This document shows positions 47,571 through 60,600 of a DNA stretch of 64,000 bases, in pieces (position 1 is the first letter of the stretch; the number at the start of each line of letters is the position of its first letter). Source of the DNA: Erodium maritimum. Taxonomy: Eukaryota; Streptophyta; Magnoliopsida; Geraniales; Geraniaceae. Location: positions 3,477,001 to 3,541,000 of the forward strand of contig OY997596.1 in NCBI GenBank assembly GCA_963921825.1, read 5' to 3'. The position numbers and the translations under genes are program-made. The notes under the pieces are model-generated. The model had not been told where the DNA came from. It ran no database searches and saw only the letters and a list, made by a program, of their open reading frames with translations.

Positions 47571-48428
47571 GTTCTGGTACTACAAAGCTCAGTAAACCAT
47601 TGTTTACTCATACTGACTTTCCGTAATCGAGAAACACGTTTTTCGATGCACACAAATATAATCAATTCTAAAACTTATAACATTACATATTTCGCTCAAA
47701 AAAACATTCAATTAAGGGATCAATTTGGATTTTAAACATGCAAAATGCATGTACTAGGGTATGATTCAAAAACTAAATACAAAATTAATTTACCAATTTT
47801 ATCAATAAAGTAAAAGCTCATTGTCTAACAACTTGGACTAAAATTCTTTAATATTTGCCTAAAGCGGAGATAAATACAGATATTGAACATTTAATTCACC
47901 AAACACAAAATTAATTCATATACCTCAAATTTTTCATACAAAAAAAAACTATTAACAATATTAATTTACTATCAACAACAGTATTCATAAACGTCAAATT
48001 TACACATACATTAAAAAAAACATGTACAGCTAAGAAAAATATACCAATATGTTGAACTTCATATAAAAAAATGGAGACGGAGACGATAAAATTCGAATGT
48101 TAACCTATAAAACGTCAGAACTAGTAATCATGAAAGACAAATTCAATTCAAAGTGACATTCAAATTATACTAATGTCATACTAACTCAAAATCGCAAAAG
48201 ACAAATCAGTGTTTTGGGTACTTTGCACAAATCAAAAACATTTGAAGACCAAAACACCAATTCAAAGTGAACTCAAATTATACCAATTTCATAGCAGATT
48301 AACTTTCATAACAGCTCAAAATCCCACAAGAACGAATCACTGTTTTGGGAACTCTTTACAATTCAAAACCATGAACATCGAAAACCAAATCACCAGGATC
48401 CTAAAAGAGTTGGAACAAACCCTAAAAA
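47571..48428. other. AT-rich downstream flank of H2B copy 2
   Basis: No gene is seen. From about 48230 to 48428 it is clearly similar to the flank of H2B copy 1 (about 25400-25594), showing that the duplication includes 3' flanking DNA. Confidence 0.6.
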
Positions 48429-48854
48429 CTAACCACTGGTGAATTTGGTAACAGCCTTGGTGCCTTCGGAGACGGCGTGCTTGGCGAGCTCGCCGGGGAG
48501 GACGAGCCTGACGGCGGTCTGGATCTCCCGGGAAGTGATGGTGGGCTTCTTGTTGTACCTGGCGAGCTTGGAGGACTCCCCGGCGAGCTTCTCGAAGATG
48601 TCGTTGATGAAGCTGTTCATGATCCCCATGGCCTTGCTCGAGATCCCGATGTCGGGGTGGACCTGCTTCAGCACCTTGAAGATGTAGATCTTGTACGTCT
48701 CGACGTTCTTCTTGTTCCTCTTCTTCTTCTTGTCCTGCGACGACGCGTCCTTCGGGACCTTCTTCTCCGCTCGCGGCTTCTTCTCCGCCGCCGCCGCTGG
48801 GGCCTTCTCGGCGGGTTTCTTCTCCGCCGGCTTCTTCTCTGCTCTCGGTGCCAT
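48429..48854 (-). CDS. H2B: Histone H2B (copy 2)
   Basis: Complete intronless 141-residue H2B. The sequence equals copy 1 (25595-26011) apart from three extra alanines in the N-terminal tail ([16 protein letters not shown]). The histone fold, the repression-region-like [11 protein letters not shown] and the C-terminal AVTKFTSG are unchanged, so the two should be interchangeable in the nucleosome. The start ATG at 48854 matches that of copy 1. The GC-rich coding DNA is nearly identical at nucleotide level too, whereas flanks are more diverged; this fits a local duplication with strong constraint or gene conversion. Confidence 0.97.
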   Translation of the reverse strand: MAPRAEKKPAEKKPAEKAPAAAAEKKPRAEKKVPKDASSQDKKKKRNKKNVETYKIYIFKVLKQVHPDIGISSKAMGIMNSFINDIFEKLAGESSKLARYNKKPTITSREIQTAVRLVLPGELAKHAVSEGTKAVTKFTSG

Positions 48855-49090
48855 TTTTGGTCGGTTTTTGGAGGTTTTGGGTGTGGATATGAATGTGATG
48901 TGTGAAGTAGTGGGTTTTGGGAGATGAGGGATTTAGTTTTTATATTAGTTAGAAGACGAGACGCGATTGGTCAGGTTTGGGTATCGTGGATCGATGACGT
49001 GGACGGACAGATTCGAGTAGGGTTGATCAACGGCGGAGGTTCGGTTTATGATGGAGCGGATCGCTGAATCGGCAAATGTTTTTCCCGCTC
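48855..49090 (-). promoter_or_regulatory. H2B copy 2 promoter
   Basis: Homologous to the copy 1 promoter. It has a TATA box (TTTTTATATTA on plus, 48937-48947), a CCAAT box (48966-48970) and a CCACGTCA-type box (TGACGTGG on plus, 48995-49002), a known plant histone hexamer-like element. The octamer position reads CGTGGATC (48985-48992) instead of CGCGGATC. The second imperfect octamer AGCGGATC is at about 49055. Confidence 0.73.
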
Positions 49091-49399
49091 TTTTCTTTTC
49101 ATATGCCTAGTTTTTTTACCAGTGAGAAAGTTTAATTATTTTATTATTTACCTTGTGCATACTTTTTATTAATTTCTCATTTAAAACATGTAAAATATCA
49201 AAAATACCTTCACTCCAATATTCATAACTTAATACTTATATGTTAAATATATATATATATATATGTTAAAATTTATTGACTATAGATTTAAATGAGCTTG
49301 AATGTATTTTATTATTGTACACGATGAATGGTCAAGCTTATGATGTCATTGGGTCAAAGGAGAGAGACGATTGAGATTGATGGTCGGAGGTAAAGAAGA
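49091..49399. other. AT-rich stretch
   Basis: Up to about 49215 this matches the far upstream flank of H2B copy 1. Then comes an (AT)n run at about 49246-49264. No gene is seen. Confidence 0.5.
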
Positions 49400-50807
49400 A
49401 CAAAAATAAATACCATCAACATACGACCCTTTGAGCAGAGTCATCCCCATATGTATGTCCTTCATACAAAAAATCATGTAAGAATTCAATAGCAAGATGA
49501 TTTTGTTTTACAAAATTGAGAAACTAAAATGATTTTCGCAGTCATGGACGGAACATATAGTACATTAATTAAAAAAAAAAAGCTTAAGTGATCCAGTGTG
49601 GGTAATGTTAAGTCCATTACAATTATCCACAAATAACACATATGTGTTGTTATAAGGATAATGTAGTGCCAAGTTGTCAACATTCCGAGAATCATGATAA
49701 GAAGCATCAATATCTACATGCCAATCTAATTTAATGGAGGAAACATTCAGGGTGTAAGCTTATAGTGGATTGACGTGACATGAAAGAAATTTGGTTGAAC
49801 AAAGTGTCTGAAGGCTAGAGTGGTGAGAGTGAAACACAAAATAATGAGAGAGCATATTTTCATACGTTTTGCACAATTGCCAACGATCCTTGAATGACTT
49901 ACTACTGGTAGGGGTCGTGAGAGTCGAGTTGGAATTTTGGGGAGCCGGGTAGGAAGACCAAAAAGAATGTCCTCGTTGAGTAGGAGTTACGGGTCGGCTG
50001 AAGAATTCAACAACACGTGAGAGCATATTTTCATACGTTTTGCACAATTGCCAACGATCCTTGAATGACTTACTATTGGTAGGGGTCGTGGGAGTCGAGT
50101 TGGAATTTTGGGGAGCCGGGTAGGAAGACCAAAAAGAATGTCCTCGTTGAGTAGGAGTTACGGGTCGGCTGAAGAATTCAACAACACGTGTTGGAGCCTA
50201 CAAAACATTCACTATGGAAGAGATAGTAACAGTTTCCAATATGAGAGATAACACACGATTAATTAGTTTCTCAAGAAACTCGTCAAAGGATATATGGGTG
50301 TATCTTTGGCCTTAACAACATTATCATGTCCCTTTTAGATAAAGTCTAGTGAGGTGATTAGGGTAAACTGGAGACCCAATGGAGGCAAGGAGATTAGCGG
50401 TTCAGCGATGGAAATGGTTCTTTTTATAGTTGAACGAAACTTCTCTTTGATTTGTTTGATGCGTTCACAGGATGGCATGGCAAAATTTTGTTCCAGAAGA
50501 TTCCACATCTAATGATAATAATTCATTTGTGTCACCATGGTTGCAACCTGTGTGGACACGGTATTGAGGATGACGCCATAAAAAATGCGGTCTTGATGCT
50601 TTCATGAGAGATAAAGAGCGTATTGATGGAGAGCTTTGACATCGAAGAATTTGAATAGATTATGGCCTTCAAGTATAAATTGTACTTGCATGTTCCAAGT
50701 AATGTAATTTTTTGGAGTCAAATTGATGACATTTTTAAAAACGAAAGAATGAATGGTTGAGTAGTTTCATGTGGGTTTAGTATAACTATAAGTGCGCCTG
50801 AAGCCAT
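49400..50807 (-). pseudogene. Copia gag/protease remnant
   Basis: Minus-strand copia N-terminal half with many stops. The gag start is at about 50807 (MASGALIVILNPHETTQPF), followed by INLTPKNYITWNMQVQFI (about 50740-50690) and a Ser/Thr/Pro linker with HSFWSSYPAPQNSNSTLTT. The protease to pre-integrase junction is LNITHTGSLKL-type sequence, then NVLYVPSMTAKIILVSQFCK (about 49560-49500) and a ring of residual integrase-leader sequence to about 49400. No RT, LTR or primer site is recognised. Confidence 0.65.
49848..50189. repeat. 171-bp exact-looking tandem duplication
   Basis: Two adjacent copies (49848-50018 and 50019-50189) in the copia gag remnant. They differ by one or two bases (for example ACTACTGG versus ACTATTGG and GTGAGAG versus GTGGGAG), so the duplication is recent compared with the decay of the remnant. 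Confidence 0.9.
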
Positions 50808-51330
50808 GAGAATGGGGAACAGAAAAAAAGTGTATATGGTTTGATATAAATTGAGATAGAAGGTACTAATGAAATATGTAGACAAGATAAAATTTGGAGG
50901 AGGTGAAAAGTAAGGTACACAAATGATGTATAGAACATATAGTAATTACGGGAAAAAGAAAATGGAATTGTAGCGAATATGAATGTGATGTAAAATAGGG
51001 AAAAGGTAGGTAATGTAATTCGATGAGGTGGGTGATGAGGAACGTAAGAAATAGGTTATACACGAGCTACGAATATGAAGAAATATGAGTTTGTAGAACA
51101 AAAGAAAAGAAGAATATTTGGTTGTTGAGTAAGATCACAAACACTCCCATACCATATAGGATATCAATAGATCTTATGTGTTTTATGTTAAGGAATGAGT
51201 CTACCTAATAACATGGTCACACCTTATCTCTTTATTATCATGCATAAGTGGTTGTTAACTGAAGGTAATTATAGAATCTCATTATCCAAGAGTGTGGAGC
51301 TAATTATAGTATCCATTTGTAATCTGTTAA
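50808..51330. other. No gene seen
   Basis: AT-rich flank of the copia remnant, possibly its leader, running up to the Harbinger-like terminus. No open frame of interest. Confidence 0.4.
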
Positions 51331-51828
51331 GAGCATCCACAACTATCTCACCGGCTGCCGGCGAGATGGTTTAAAATATGTTTTTTTTAATCATCTCACC
51401 AGCTCATCGCCAGCGAGCTCTGCAGTGGGGGTACTGGTGCTGGCGAGGAGCCGCCGGCGAGATAGGGAAAAAGCAAGTATAAAACAAAAAAATTGCTACT
51501 CAAACCCACAACTTTATTATAATTATACATATAGCACACATACGATAATTAAAACATAATTTGGCACACATACGATACTTTACCGTTGGTGCCATGAAGG
51601 CCCGTAGGGTTGTTGAACCCGTGTTTTGTTGTTGGTGTCTTGGTGGCCTTGAGTGCCTGTGGAGTTGAGACTGGTGTCGTTACTGTCTGTTGAACTTTGT
51701 TTGTGATTGTGTTTGGTTACTTGATCTTGGTGGAGGTTGTGTGGTGTAGCTAGCCTCCCGACTGGGATCAGGAGAAGCGGAGAGGTTGTGGGCTAGCTCC
51801 CCGACTGGGATCGGGGGAAGGACGCGCG

Positions 51829-54800
51829 TGTCACGCCCCAATTTCAGTAAACCGAACTCGGGACGCGAACGTTTAAAAACATACAAACACTTGAAACCTG
51901 TTTTCATTGAATCACTTTAAAATACCAGTTTAGTTCAACAAAATAATAAGTACAACTTAAAACACGTCCCAACAAGTGGACCAAAAACATGGTATCCGTC
52001 GCTAGACTCAAAACACCCAGAAACCCGCTTCAAGCTCTTCAAGCTTCAGAAGCTCACCTAGTCCAGCCTACGAACGGTACCTGTAGGAAAAGCAGCTAGG
52101 GGTGAGCGTTCGCTCACCACCGCGGATAACAGACAAACTACGACATAAATAGTAGACAATGCCTATAACACCCACAACAAACTCAACTCCGGGGATCACC
52201 GTCCCCAACTCAAGTACTCCGACTGACAAACACCCACAGTGACCTTCCTCGAACGACTCAACACTCAACCACGTAAGTAGACCCGACACAACAATTGACG
52301 ACCTCTCCCAAGGACTCAAACGACAGCTACACAACACCAAACAGATCACAAAGGATCGCACACCAAACAAGATCACAAAGGATCGCATACCAGCTGCTCA
52401 GTAACCTCTCCCACTCACACGAACACAGATCAGGCTAGCCAAAGAATGCTTACAACCTGTGATACTCAAACTCGGACCAGGCCAGCCAAAGAATGCTTGC
52501 AACCTGTTGATACTCAAACTCGTGTCAGGCCAGCCAAAGAATGCTTGCAACCTGTTGATATTCAAACTTGGTCAGGCCAGCCAAAGAATGCTTGCAACCT
52601 ACCGGGATCCGCAATCACAATCACAAGCAAATTCATCAACCAGTAACAACACAGGTTCAACACTCACAGGAACTCATGGCCACCAAGACACTGACAGTAA
52701 AACTCGGACTCAACAGCCCCACAGGCACTCACGGCCTCCCAAGACGCACCAACAGTAAAACACGGACTCAACAACCCCACAGGCACTCACGGCCTCCCAA
52801 GACTCCAACCAAAAAACACGCTTGCAACTTACCAAGACTCTAACTCGTAAGCCAGCTAAAGACCAACAGTAAAGTACGGGCTCTCAAGGCCACCCAAACT
52901 CGACAATAAATAACACGGGCTCTCAAGGCCACCCGAACTCAACAATAAATAACGCACAAAAACCTCCGACATAATCAATGCCTCCAACAGTCCTAAGATC
53001 ACTAGTTCACAAACAACCTCCGGGCATGGTCATATGCCTCCAGTAATTCAATTATCGCTAAGTTCTATTACCCTACGACACTACTAAGTGTCACATGCTT
53101 TTCTCGTAAACGCTACAATCCCGTATCATACATTTCTAATATTCGATAACCTACTCAACCCACGACACCCCGGTGTCACATGCAATTCCACTGTTAACTT
53201 TCCCTAGTCAGGGCCGAGATCCGGCTACTTTTCCCTACCTCAACCGAAGAACACCCGCTACGTTTCCTAGCTGCTGACGTTCTGGCTCGCTACCTCCGGG
53301 CTTCACCTCGATCGAAGCCGGACGTTAAAGATAACACGAAAGCCACAATTAGAGTCGGTTCCCAGGTTAATTTAAAGGTCACGATTAATCCAGTTTAAAA
53401 CCGACAGTTGTCCTTTAAACTCGAGCGGGATAAAAGTGGGGTCATGGCGAATCGGGTTTGAGTACCCGAGCACCGAAACCGGTGCATGCGAGGCACGGTC
53501 CCAATGCACGAATCCCGAGGTCCGATTCAGCGGTCCGCTTTTGTTCCTTTTTAAACGCAATTAGCAGTCCATTTTACCCAGAGTTCCAGATTCGTTCCCA
53601 ATTCCGATTAATAACCCCTTTTTCAAAACAGAACGGTTTTTGTTTCAAATCAAATTCCCTTTTATTTCAAATCTGTTTCTGTTCCAATCTTTTGAACCCA
53701 AAATGAATTAAGTTCGGTTTTTGAACAACCGTCCCTAAATCCCGTTTACAAATTAGATTCTCAAACTCCTCGATTTAAAACCGTTTTTAAAACCGACTTG
53801 ATTTTAATTCCTTTTTATTTTAAATCCCTTTTTCCTTAAATCTGATTTTTCGTTTTACAACCTTTTTGTTTCTAAAACCTTGATTTTGATTCCAACCAAA
53901 ACAGATCCAAAAACCATCTTTTACTCCAATCTGATTTTTGATTCAACATATTTCCCTTTTTAATTCAAAATCCGATCCAAATATTAATCAATTTCTTTAG
54001 TAGGTTTAACCCTCAATAGATGCAAATTAACTCGAAATGAACAGCACGGGAACCGAAAAAGAGGGGCTCGGTTTTGAAACCGGCCGGCCACCGACGGAGA
54101 CGCCGCCGGCAACCAAGACCTCAAGGGTCGCTAATCTCACAGTGAAGGAGAGAACAACGGCGGGGAGGTCGCCGTCCTGGGAGCGTGGCAGAGGGAGCGG
54201 CGGAGCACACGAGTCTCGTCCCAGATCCGGCGACGCTCCGACGAGTTCGTCCCGACTGGACGAGCACGTTGACGGCCCGACTTCTGTTGAACGGAGAAGA
54301 AGAGGGAGACGGGATCGAGAAGGGCCCGCGGCGACGTGCTGGATGGAGAGATCTCGATGAGGGAGGGAGAGACGGACGGCGGGAGTTCGGTCTCGGAGAT
54401 GGGCAAGGACGGAGAGGACGAGATAGCTGGATCTGGACGGAGAAGACGAGGAAAAAGGACGGCGGGGTTTCGGTTGAACGGTGAGGAGAGGGGTAGAGGG
54501 TCGGAGAAGAGAGGTGAGAGGGCGGCGGTGTGGTGGTGGCCGAGTATGGCGGCGAGACATGGCCGAGAGGTGAGGGAGATGATGGTTGGGGACGGCCGAC
54601 GACGGCGTCTGTGAGGGGCGTGGTGAGAGGGTTGAGACGAGAGAGAGGAGCGAGGGAGACGGGAGGTGTGGCTGCGCGAGAACGAAGAGGGAGGCTGGGT
54701 CTGTTCGACCCAAACCCTAGGGTTTGGCTTATAAAGCCAGGGTTGGGCCGGGTCAACACTTGGGCCGGTTCTAACTCGAACCGGGTCAGTCCGGTCCAGC

Positions 54801-54831
54801 CCAAAACTTTTTTTTTGAAGCGGTCTTCACA
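51829..54831 (-). repeat. 3' LTR of element C
   Basis: 3003 bp bounded by TGTCACGCCCC and GGTCTTCACA. It contains repeats of GCCAGCCAAAGAATGCTTGC (about 52435-52600), a GC-rich block (54030-54720) and the hairpin near 52103. Confidence 0.93.
52430..52605 (-). repeat. LTR C array
   Basis: Four copies of about 45 bp containing CCAGCCAAAGAATGCTTGCAACCT; the matching array is at about 58280-58455 in the other LTR. Confidence 0.85.
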
Positions 54832-54867
54832 ATCTACCCCCCTTAAAAGAATTTCGTCCGCGAAATT
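54832..54867 (-). other. Polypurine tract and hairpin of element C
   Basis: On the minus strand the purine-rich TAAGGGGGGTAGAT abuts the 3' LTR. The hairpin AATTTCG-(4)-CGAAATT precedes it (54850-54867), as in element A. Confidence 0.8.
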
Positions 54868-56308
54868 TAGAACAACGCCCAATAAGATACAATAAAAACG
54901 TACCCTGATAGGTCTCGTGGTAGGTGGAGGATCCTGGGGTCCGGGAGTCGGTAACTGCGTACATTCTTCCCTCCGACTCCTGCTGCCCTTGACCCGGCGC
55001 ACTGACTACTGGGTACCCATAACTCTGCCGCTGTCTCGGAGCTGGCACGCTCGTCGATGGCTGCGAAAACCTCGACTGCTGACTCTGACGAGGGCGACCC
55101 CTGGGTGACTGTACCGTCCGCGACTACTGCGGTCGCTGCGCCGATTTCGCTCCCAACGGCTCACGACACCATTCCATCGTGTGTCCCACACGGCCGCACC
55201 GGAGACAGCTGGTCTCATCGGCTCCCGACCCCGAGCCCTGGCCTGGCTCCCTGCAGAGATGGCATGTCGGCACCCTCTGTGTCGCGACTGGCCCCATGGA
55301 CGCCACCGACCCGTGCTGTCTCGTTCCACCCTGATGAGTCGGTGGTCGGAAGAATCCCGCGGTCCTCTGCCTCCTTGGGTCTCGTGACTCTGACGGCCCT
55401 GTAAAGTCGGTCGGCCGCTGTCGAACCTCGCGGGTTCTGGCCGCATCCTGGATCCCCTGCTCCACCGTCGCTGCGGTGTCCACGAGATCTGTGTACTTCC
55501 GCAATCTCAAGGCGAGAACCTTGTTCCGAATCCCCTGCCTCAGTCCTCCCTGGAACCGTAGGCAACGGTTCTACTCGGTCATCACCATCTCCGGCGCGAA
55601 TCTGGCCAAAGCTGTGAACCTGGCCTCGTACTCTGCTACCGTCATCCCCTCCTGTTCCAAGTCTAGGAACTGTCGATGTCGCTCCAACCGAGCCGACTCG
55701 GGAAAGTACTGTTCCATAAAAACTGTCTAGAAGATGCTGTAGTCATAACCGACCATGTCCTTCACACGCCCCCACCAGTGGTAGGCGCTGTCTCTCAGCT
55801 GGTGGGCCGCGAAGGACACCCTGCGACGACCCTGCTCGACACCCGATGTATCCAGGTCGTGCGTGACCTGCTCTAGCCACCTCTCGGCTAGGTCGGGGTT
55901 CGGCTCCCCGACAAATGTGGGTATCTCGAGCTTCAGGAAGTCTAGTAGTTGTCTGGATGTCTGATCCTCTGTCTGACCGGGCCTCACTGGGACCGCGACT
56001 GCCTCAGGGGCTGGTGAAGTCGACTTCCGGTTGGCAATGACCGCCACTAAACTCTGGAATGTCCTGGTCAGCTTATCCAGGGCAGTCATGATGGGTGGGT
56101 CTGCGACCGGCGGGACGCTGGGCATGCCCGTAAAAGGTCCCGCATCGCTACTCCTGTCCTCATCGACATGAGTACCCTGCGCCTCGGCGTACTCGGCGGG
56201 CTCAACGGTGGGCGCCCGTCATTGTGTCCCCGCTGACCGTCCCCGCCTGCCTCGCGAGGGCGCTCGTCCTCATGCCACTGCTGCTCTTCCTCGTTTGCCA
56301 CGAGCCAT
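54868..56308 (-). pseudogene. Tekay gag of element C, broken; pol deleted
   Basis: Start ATG at 56308-56306 ([10 protein letters not shown]), with an early stop and frame change. The gag core is at about 56125-55727 ([30 protein letters not shown]), ended by TAG where elements A and B have a CAG Gln codon. The next stretch, 55510-55124, has a first zinc knuckle that lost its His/Cys part (CHLCREPGQG) and an intact second knuckle (CLRCGRVGHTMEWC), again closed by TAG at a CAG position. The sequence then runs through the linker to about 54875, where it joins the 3' untranslated region just before the protease DTG. At most truncated gag pieces could be made. Confidence 0.88.
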
Positions 56309-57663
56309 CAACAGGTATCCTCTACATGGATACACGCAAACGTTCAGTTTGCGAACTCGAATAAAGACAACCAGCTCGAACACACTAACGTTCACACGGT
56401 CTACGTCTACCCCACGTACTTGTTACTAACGTCACACCGTTCACGCTAACCATAGTTGAATTATAATAACACGTAGGCGGAACCTCAAATTTAACCACAC
56501 AACGTACAACAAGCCCTCATCCAGTCCTTTATGCACTTTCTTATAACTTTCCGCAACCCAACCAGTGTTCGCTACTCGTCCCTTGCGGGAAAGTAGTAAA
56601 GGGGATGAGCGTGATGCTCAACTCCACGGACACCTGTTCGATTATGGCATACTAGTAACGCACCAAAGACTTACCACTCTAGTCAGGGCAAACCACCATC
56701 ACAAAACTGAAGCCAAACGTTACACTGCTCGCGCTATTGAGCCTTAATTATAATAGTACATAAGCGAAAAAACTCAACAACAACCTAACCGTGTACCAGG
56801 CCTACGACCTCTACAACCCACAACCGCGAACTCAAACACGCAGAGGAACAAAACAACCAAAGAAAGACGAAGACAGCTCACTGGACCAGGCCGGTACACG
56901 ACCCCTGTCGTGCCACTCTCCGGGCCAGGAACCCCGCCTTACCGGGCCTGGTCCAAGTCTTGCCGGACCACCTGCCGGGCCGGCGTCCAGCCCTTGCCGG
57001 ACCAGATTCCGGGTCGGCGTCCAGCCCTTGCAGGACCATCTGCCGGGCCAAACCAGTGACTCCTATCTCGTAGCGATGATGAAAACCGCCCTACTCACAC
57101 CCGCTGTGTCTACCCTAGGGTATTTGTAACTCTATCGGCTAATAACGACCCGTACACTAATACGTCGTAGACAACGACCACCAAACACAAGCCAACACGG
57201 CCGAGTAATAACAATACACGCCCACCGGGCCAACAACACCGAACTACGCCCACCGGGCCAAACACAATCAAACACAAACGCCCAGGGCGTCAAACAGAAT
57301 CAAGACACGCCCACCGGGCCAACCAACTTACACACACCCCCATAGGGCCAATCAAAATCAAAACTTTCTTCACTTTATTTTTAAAACCTCATACTTGACA
57401 TCACACAGTTACAACCCGGTCCAGGCGTCCCCGAACTACGTTGTACCGACTTGATATCGGCACCGTCACGTTCGACTACAGGAGCGCTCCTGAGTCGACC
57501 TGCGATAGCTTAAAAACGTTTCACGCAGCAACAACAATTAGCAAGCCAACAAGAAAACACTGCACGTACACACAAACCCAACCAGGACTCATAACACTAC
57601 GGGTCTACACTAACTCGACCCTCCCCACCTAATTGACGGACAGTCCGAGGTGTGAAACCTCGA
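56309..57663 (-). other. Leader of element C with repeat cassette
   Basis: Long leader between primer site and gag. 56880-57060 holds imperfect repeats of about 40 bp around GCCGGACCACCTGCCGGGCC, not present in the leaders of A or B. 57200-57350 has the shared CGCCCACCGGGCC repeats. No coding region is seen. Confidence 0.75.
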
Positions 57664-57675
57664 GCTCTGATACCA
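57664..57675 (-). other. Primer binding site (tRNA-iMet), element C
   Basis: Minus-strand TGGTATCAGAGC, 3 bp from the 5' LTR end. Confidence 0.93.
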
Positions 57676-57678
57676 AGC

Positions 57679-60600
57679 TGTCACGCCGCAATTTCAGTAA
57701 ACCGAACTCGGGACGCGAACGTTTAAAAACATACAAACACTTGAAACCTGTTTTCATTGAATCACTTTAAAATACCAGTTTAGTTCAACAAAATAATAAA
57801 TACAACTTAAAACACGTCCCAACAAGTGGACCAAAAACATGGTATCCGTCGCTAGACTCAAAACACCCAGAAACCCGCTTCAAGCTCTTCAAGCTTCAGA
57901 AGCTCACCTAGTCCAGCCTACGAACGGTACCTATAGGAAAAGCAGCTAGAGGTGAGCGTTTGCTCACCACCGCGGATAACAGACTGACTACGGCCTAAAT
58001 AGTAGACAATGCCTAAAACACCCACAACAAACTCAACTCCGGGGATCACCGTCCCCAACTCAAGTACTCCGACTGACAAACACCCACGGTGACCTTCCTC
58101 GAACGACTCAACACTCAACCACGTAAGTAAACCCGACACAACAATTGACGACCTCTCCCAAGGACTCAAACGACAGCTACACAACACCAAACAGATCACA
58201 AAAGATCGCACACCAAACAAGATCACAAAGGATCGCATACCAGCTGCTCAGTAACCTCTCCCACTCACACGCACACGGATCAGGCTAGACAAAGAATGCT
58301 TACAACCTGTGATACTCAAACTCGGACCAGGCCAGCCAAAGAATGCTTGCAACCTGTTGATACTCAAACTCGTGTCAGGCCAGGCAAAGAATGCTTGCAA
58401 CCTATTGATACTCAAACTTGGTCAGGCCAGCCAAAGAATGCTTGCAACCTACCGGGATCTGCAATCACAATCACAAGCAAATTCATCAACCAGTAACAAC
58501 ACAGGTTCAACACTCACAGGCACTCATGGCCACCAAGACACCGACAGTAAAACTCGGACTCAACAGCCCCACAGGCACTCACGGCCTCCCAAGACGCACC
58601 AATAGTAAAACACGGACTCAACAGCCCCACAGGCACTCACGGCCTCACAAGACACCAACCAAAAAACACGCTTGCAACTTACCGAGACTCTAACTCGTAA
58701 GCCAGCTAAAGACCAACAGTAAAGTACGGGCTCTCAAGGCCACCCAAACTCGACAATAAATAACACGGGCTCTCAAGGCCACCCAAACTCAACAATAAAT
58801 AACACGACTCTCAAGGACACCCAAACTCGACAATAAATAACACGGGCTCTCAAGGCCACCCGAACTCAACAATAAATAACGCACAACAACCTCCGACATA
58901 ATCAATGCCTCCAACAGTCTTAAGATCACTAGTTCACAAACAACCTCCGGGCATGGTCATATGCCTCCAGTAATTCAATTATCGCTAAGTTCTCTGATCC
59001 TACGACACTACTAAGTGTCACATGTTTTTCTCGTAAACGCTACAATCCCGTATCATACATTTCTAATATTCGATAACCTACTCAACCCACGACATCCCGG
59101 TGTCACATGCAATTCCACTGTTAACTTTCCCTAGTCAGGGCCGAGATCCGGCTACTTTTCCCTACCTCAACCGAAGAACACCCGCTACGTTTCCTAGCTG
59201 CTGATGTTCTGGCTCGCTACCTCCGGGCTTCACCTCGATCGAAGCCGGACGCTAAAGGTAACACGAAAGGCACAATTAGAGTCGGTTCCCAGGTTAATTT
59301 AAAGGTCACGATTAATCCATTTTAAAACCGACAGTTGTCCTTTAAACTTGAGTGGGATAAAAGTGGGGTCACGGCGAATCGCGTTTGAGTACCCGAGCAC
59401 CGAAACCGGTGCATGCGAGGCACGGTCCCACTGCACGAATCCCGAGGTCCGATTCAACGGCCCGCTTTTGTTCCTTTTTAAACCCAATTAGCAGTCCATT
59501 TTACTTAGAGTTCCAGATTCGTTCCCAATTCCGATTAATAACCCCTTTTTCAAAACAGAACGGTTTTTGTTTCAAATCAAATTCCCTTTTATTTCAAATT
59601 TGTTTCTGTTCCGATCTTTTGAGCCCAAAATGAATTAAGTTCGGTTTTTGAACAACCGTCCCTAAATCCTGTTTACAAATTAGATTCTCAAACTCCTCGA
59701 TTTAAAATCGTTTTTAAAACCGACTTGATTTTAATTCCTTTTTTATTTTAAATCCCTTTTTCCTTAAATCTGATTTTTCGTTTTACAACCTTTTCTTTCC
59801 AAAACCCTGATTTTGATTCCAACCAAAACAGATCCAAAAACCATCTTTTACTCAAATCTGATTTTTGATTCAACATATTTCCCTTTTTAATTCAAAATCC
59901 GATCCAAATATTAATCAATTTCTTTAACAGGTTTAACCCTCAACAGATCCAAATTAACTCGAAATGAACAGCACAGGAACCGAAAAAGAGGGGCTCGGTT
60001 TTGAAACCGGCCGGCCACCGACGGAGACGCCGTCGGCGACCAAGACCTCAAGGGTCGCGAATCTCACCGTGAAGGAGAGAACAATGGCGGGGAGGTCGCC
60101 GTCCTGGGAGCGTGGCGGAGGGAGCGGCGGAGCACACGGGTCTCGTCCCAGATCCGGCGACGCTCCGGCGAGTTCGTCCCGACTGGACGAGCACGGTGAC
60201 GGCCCGACTTCTGTTGAACGGAGAAGAAGAGGGAGACGGGATCGAGAAGGGCCGGCGGCGACATTCTGGATGGAGAGATCTCGATGAGGGAGGGAGAGAT
60301 GGACGACGGGAGTTCAGTCTCGGAGATGGGGAATGACGGAGAGGACGAGATGGTTGGATCTAGACGGAGAAGACGAGGAAAAGGGACGGCGGGGTTTCGG
60401 TTGAACATTGAGGAGAGGGGTAGAGGGTCGGAGAAGAGAGGCGAGAGGGCGGCGGTGTGGTGGTGGCCGAGTATGACGAAGAGAGATGGCCGAGAGGTGA
60501 GGGAGATGGTGGTCGGGGACGGCCGACGACGGCGTCTGTGAGGGGCGTGGTGAGAGGGTTGAGATGAGAGAGAGGGGCGAGGGAGACGGGAGGTGTGGCT

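Noticed and set aside
54027-54713. 228-residue minus frame in the LTR of element C, partly repeated at 60314-60640
   Set aside because: GC-rich Ser/Pro/Leu low-complexity frame in an LTR. The second LTR has it interrupted, so there is no sign of protein-level constraint.
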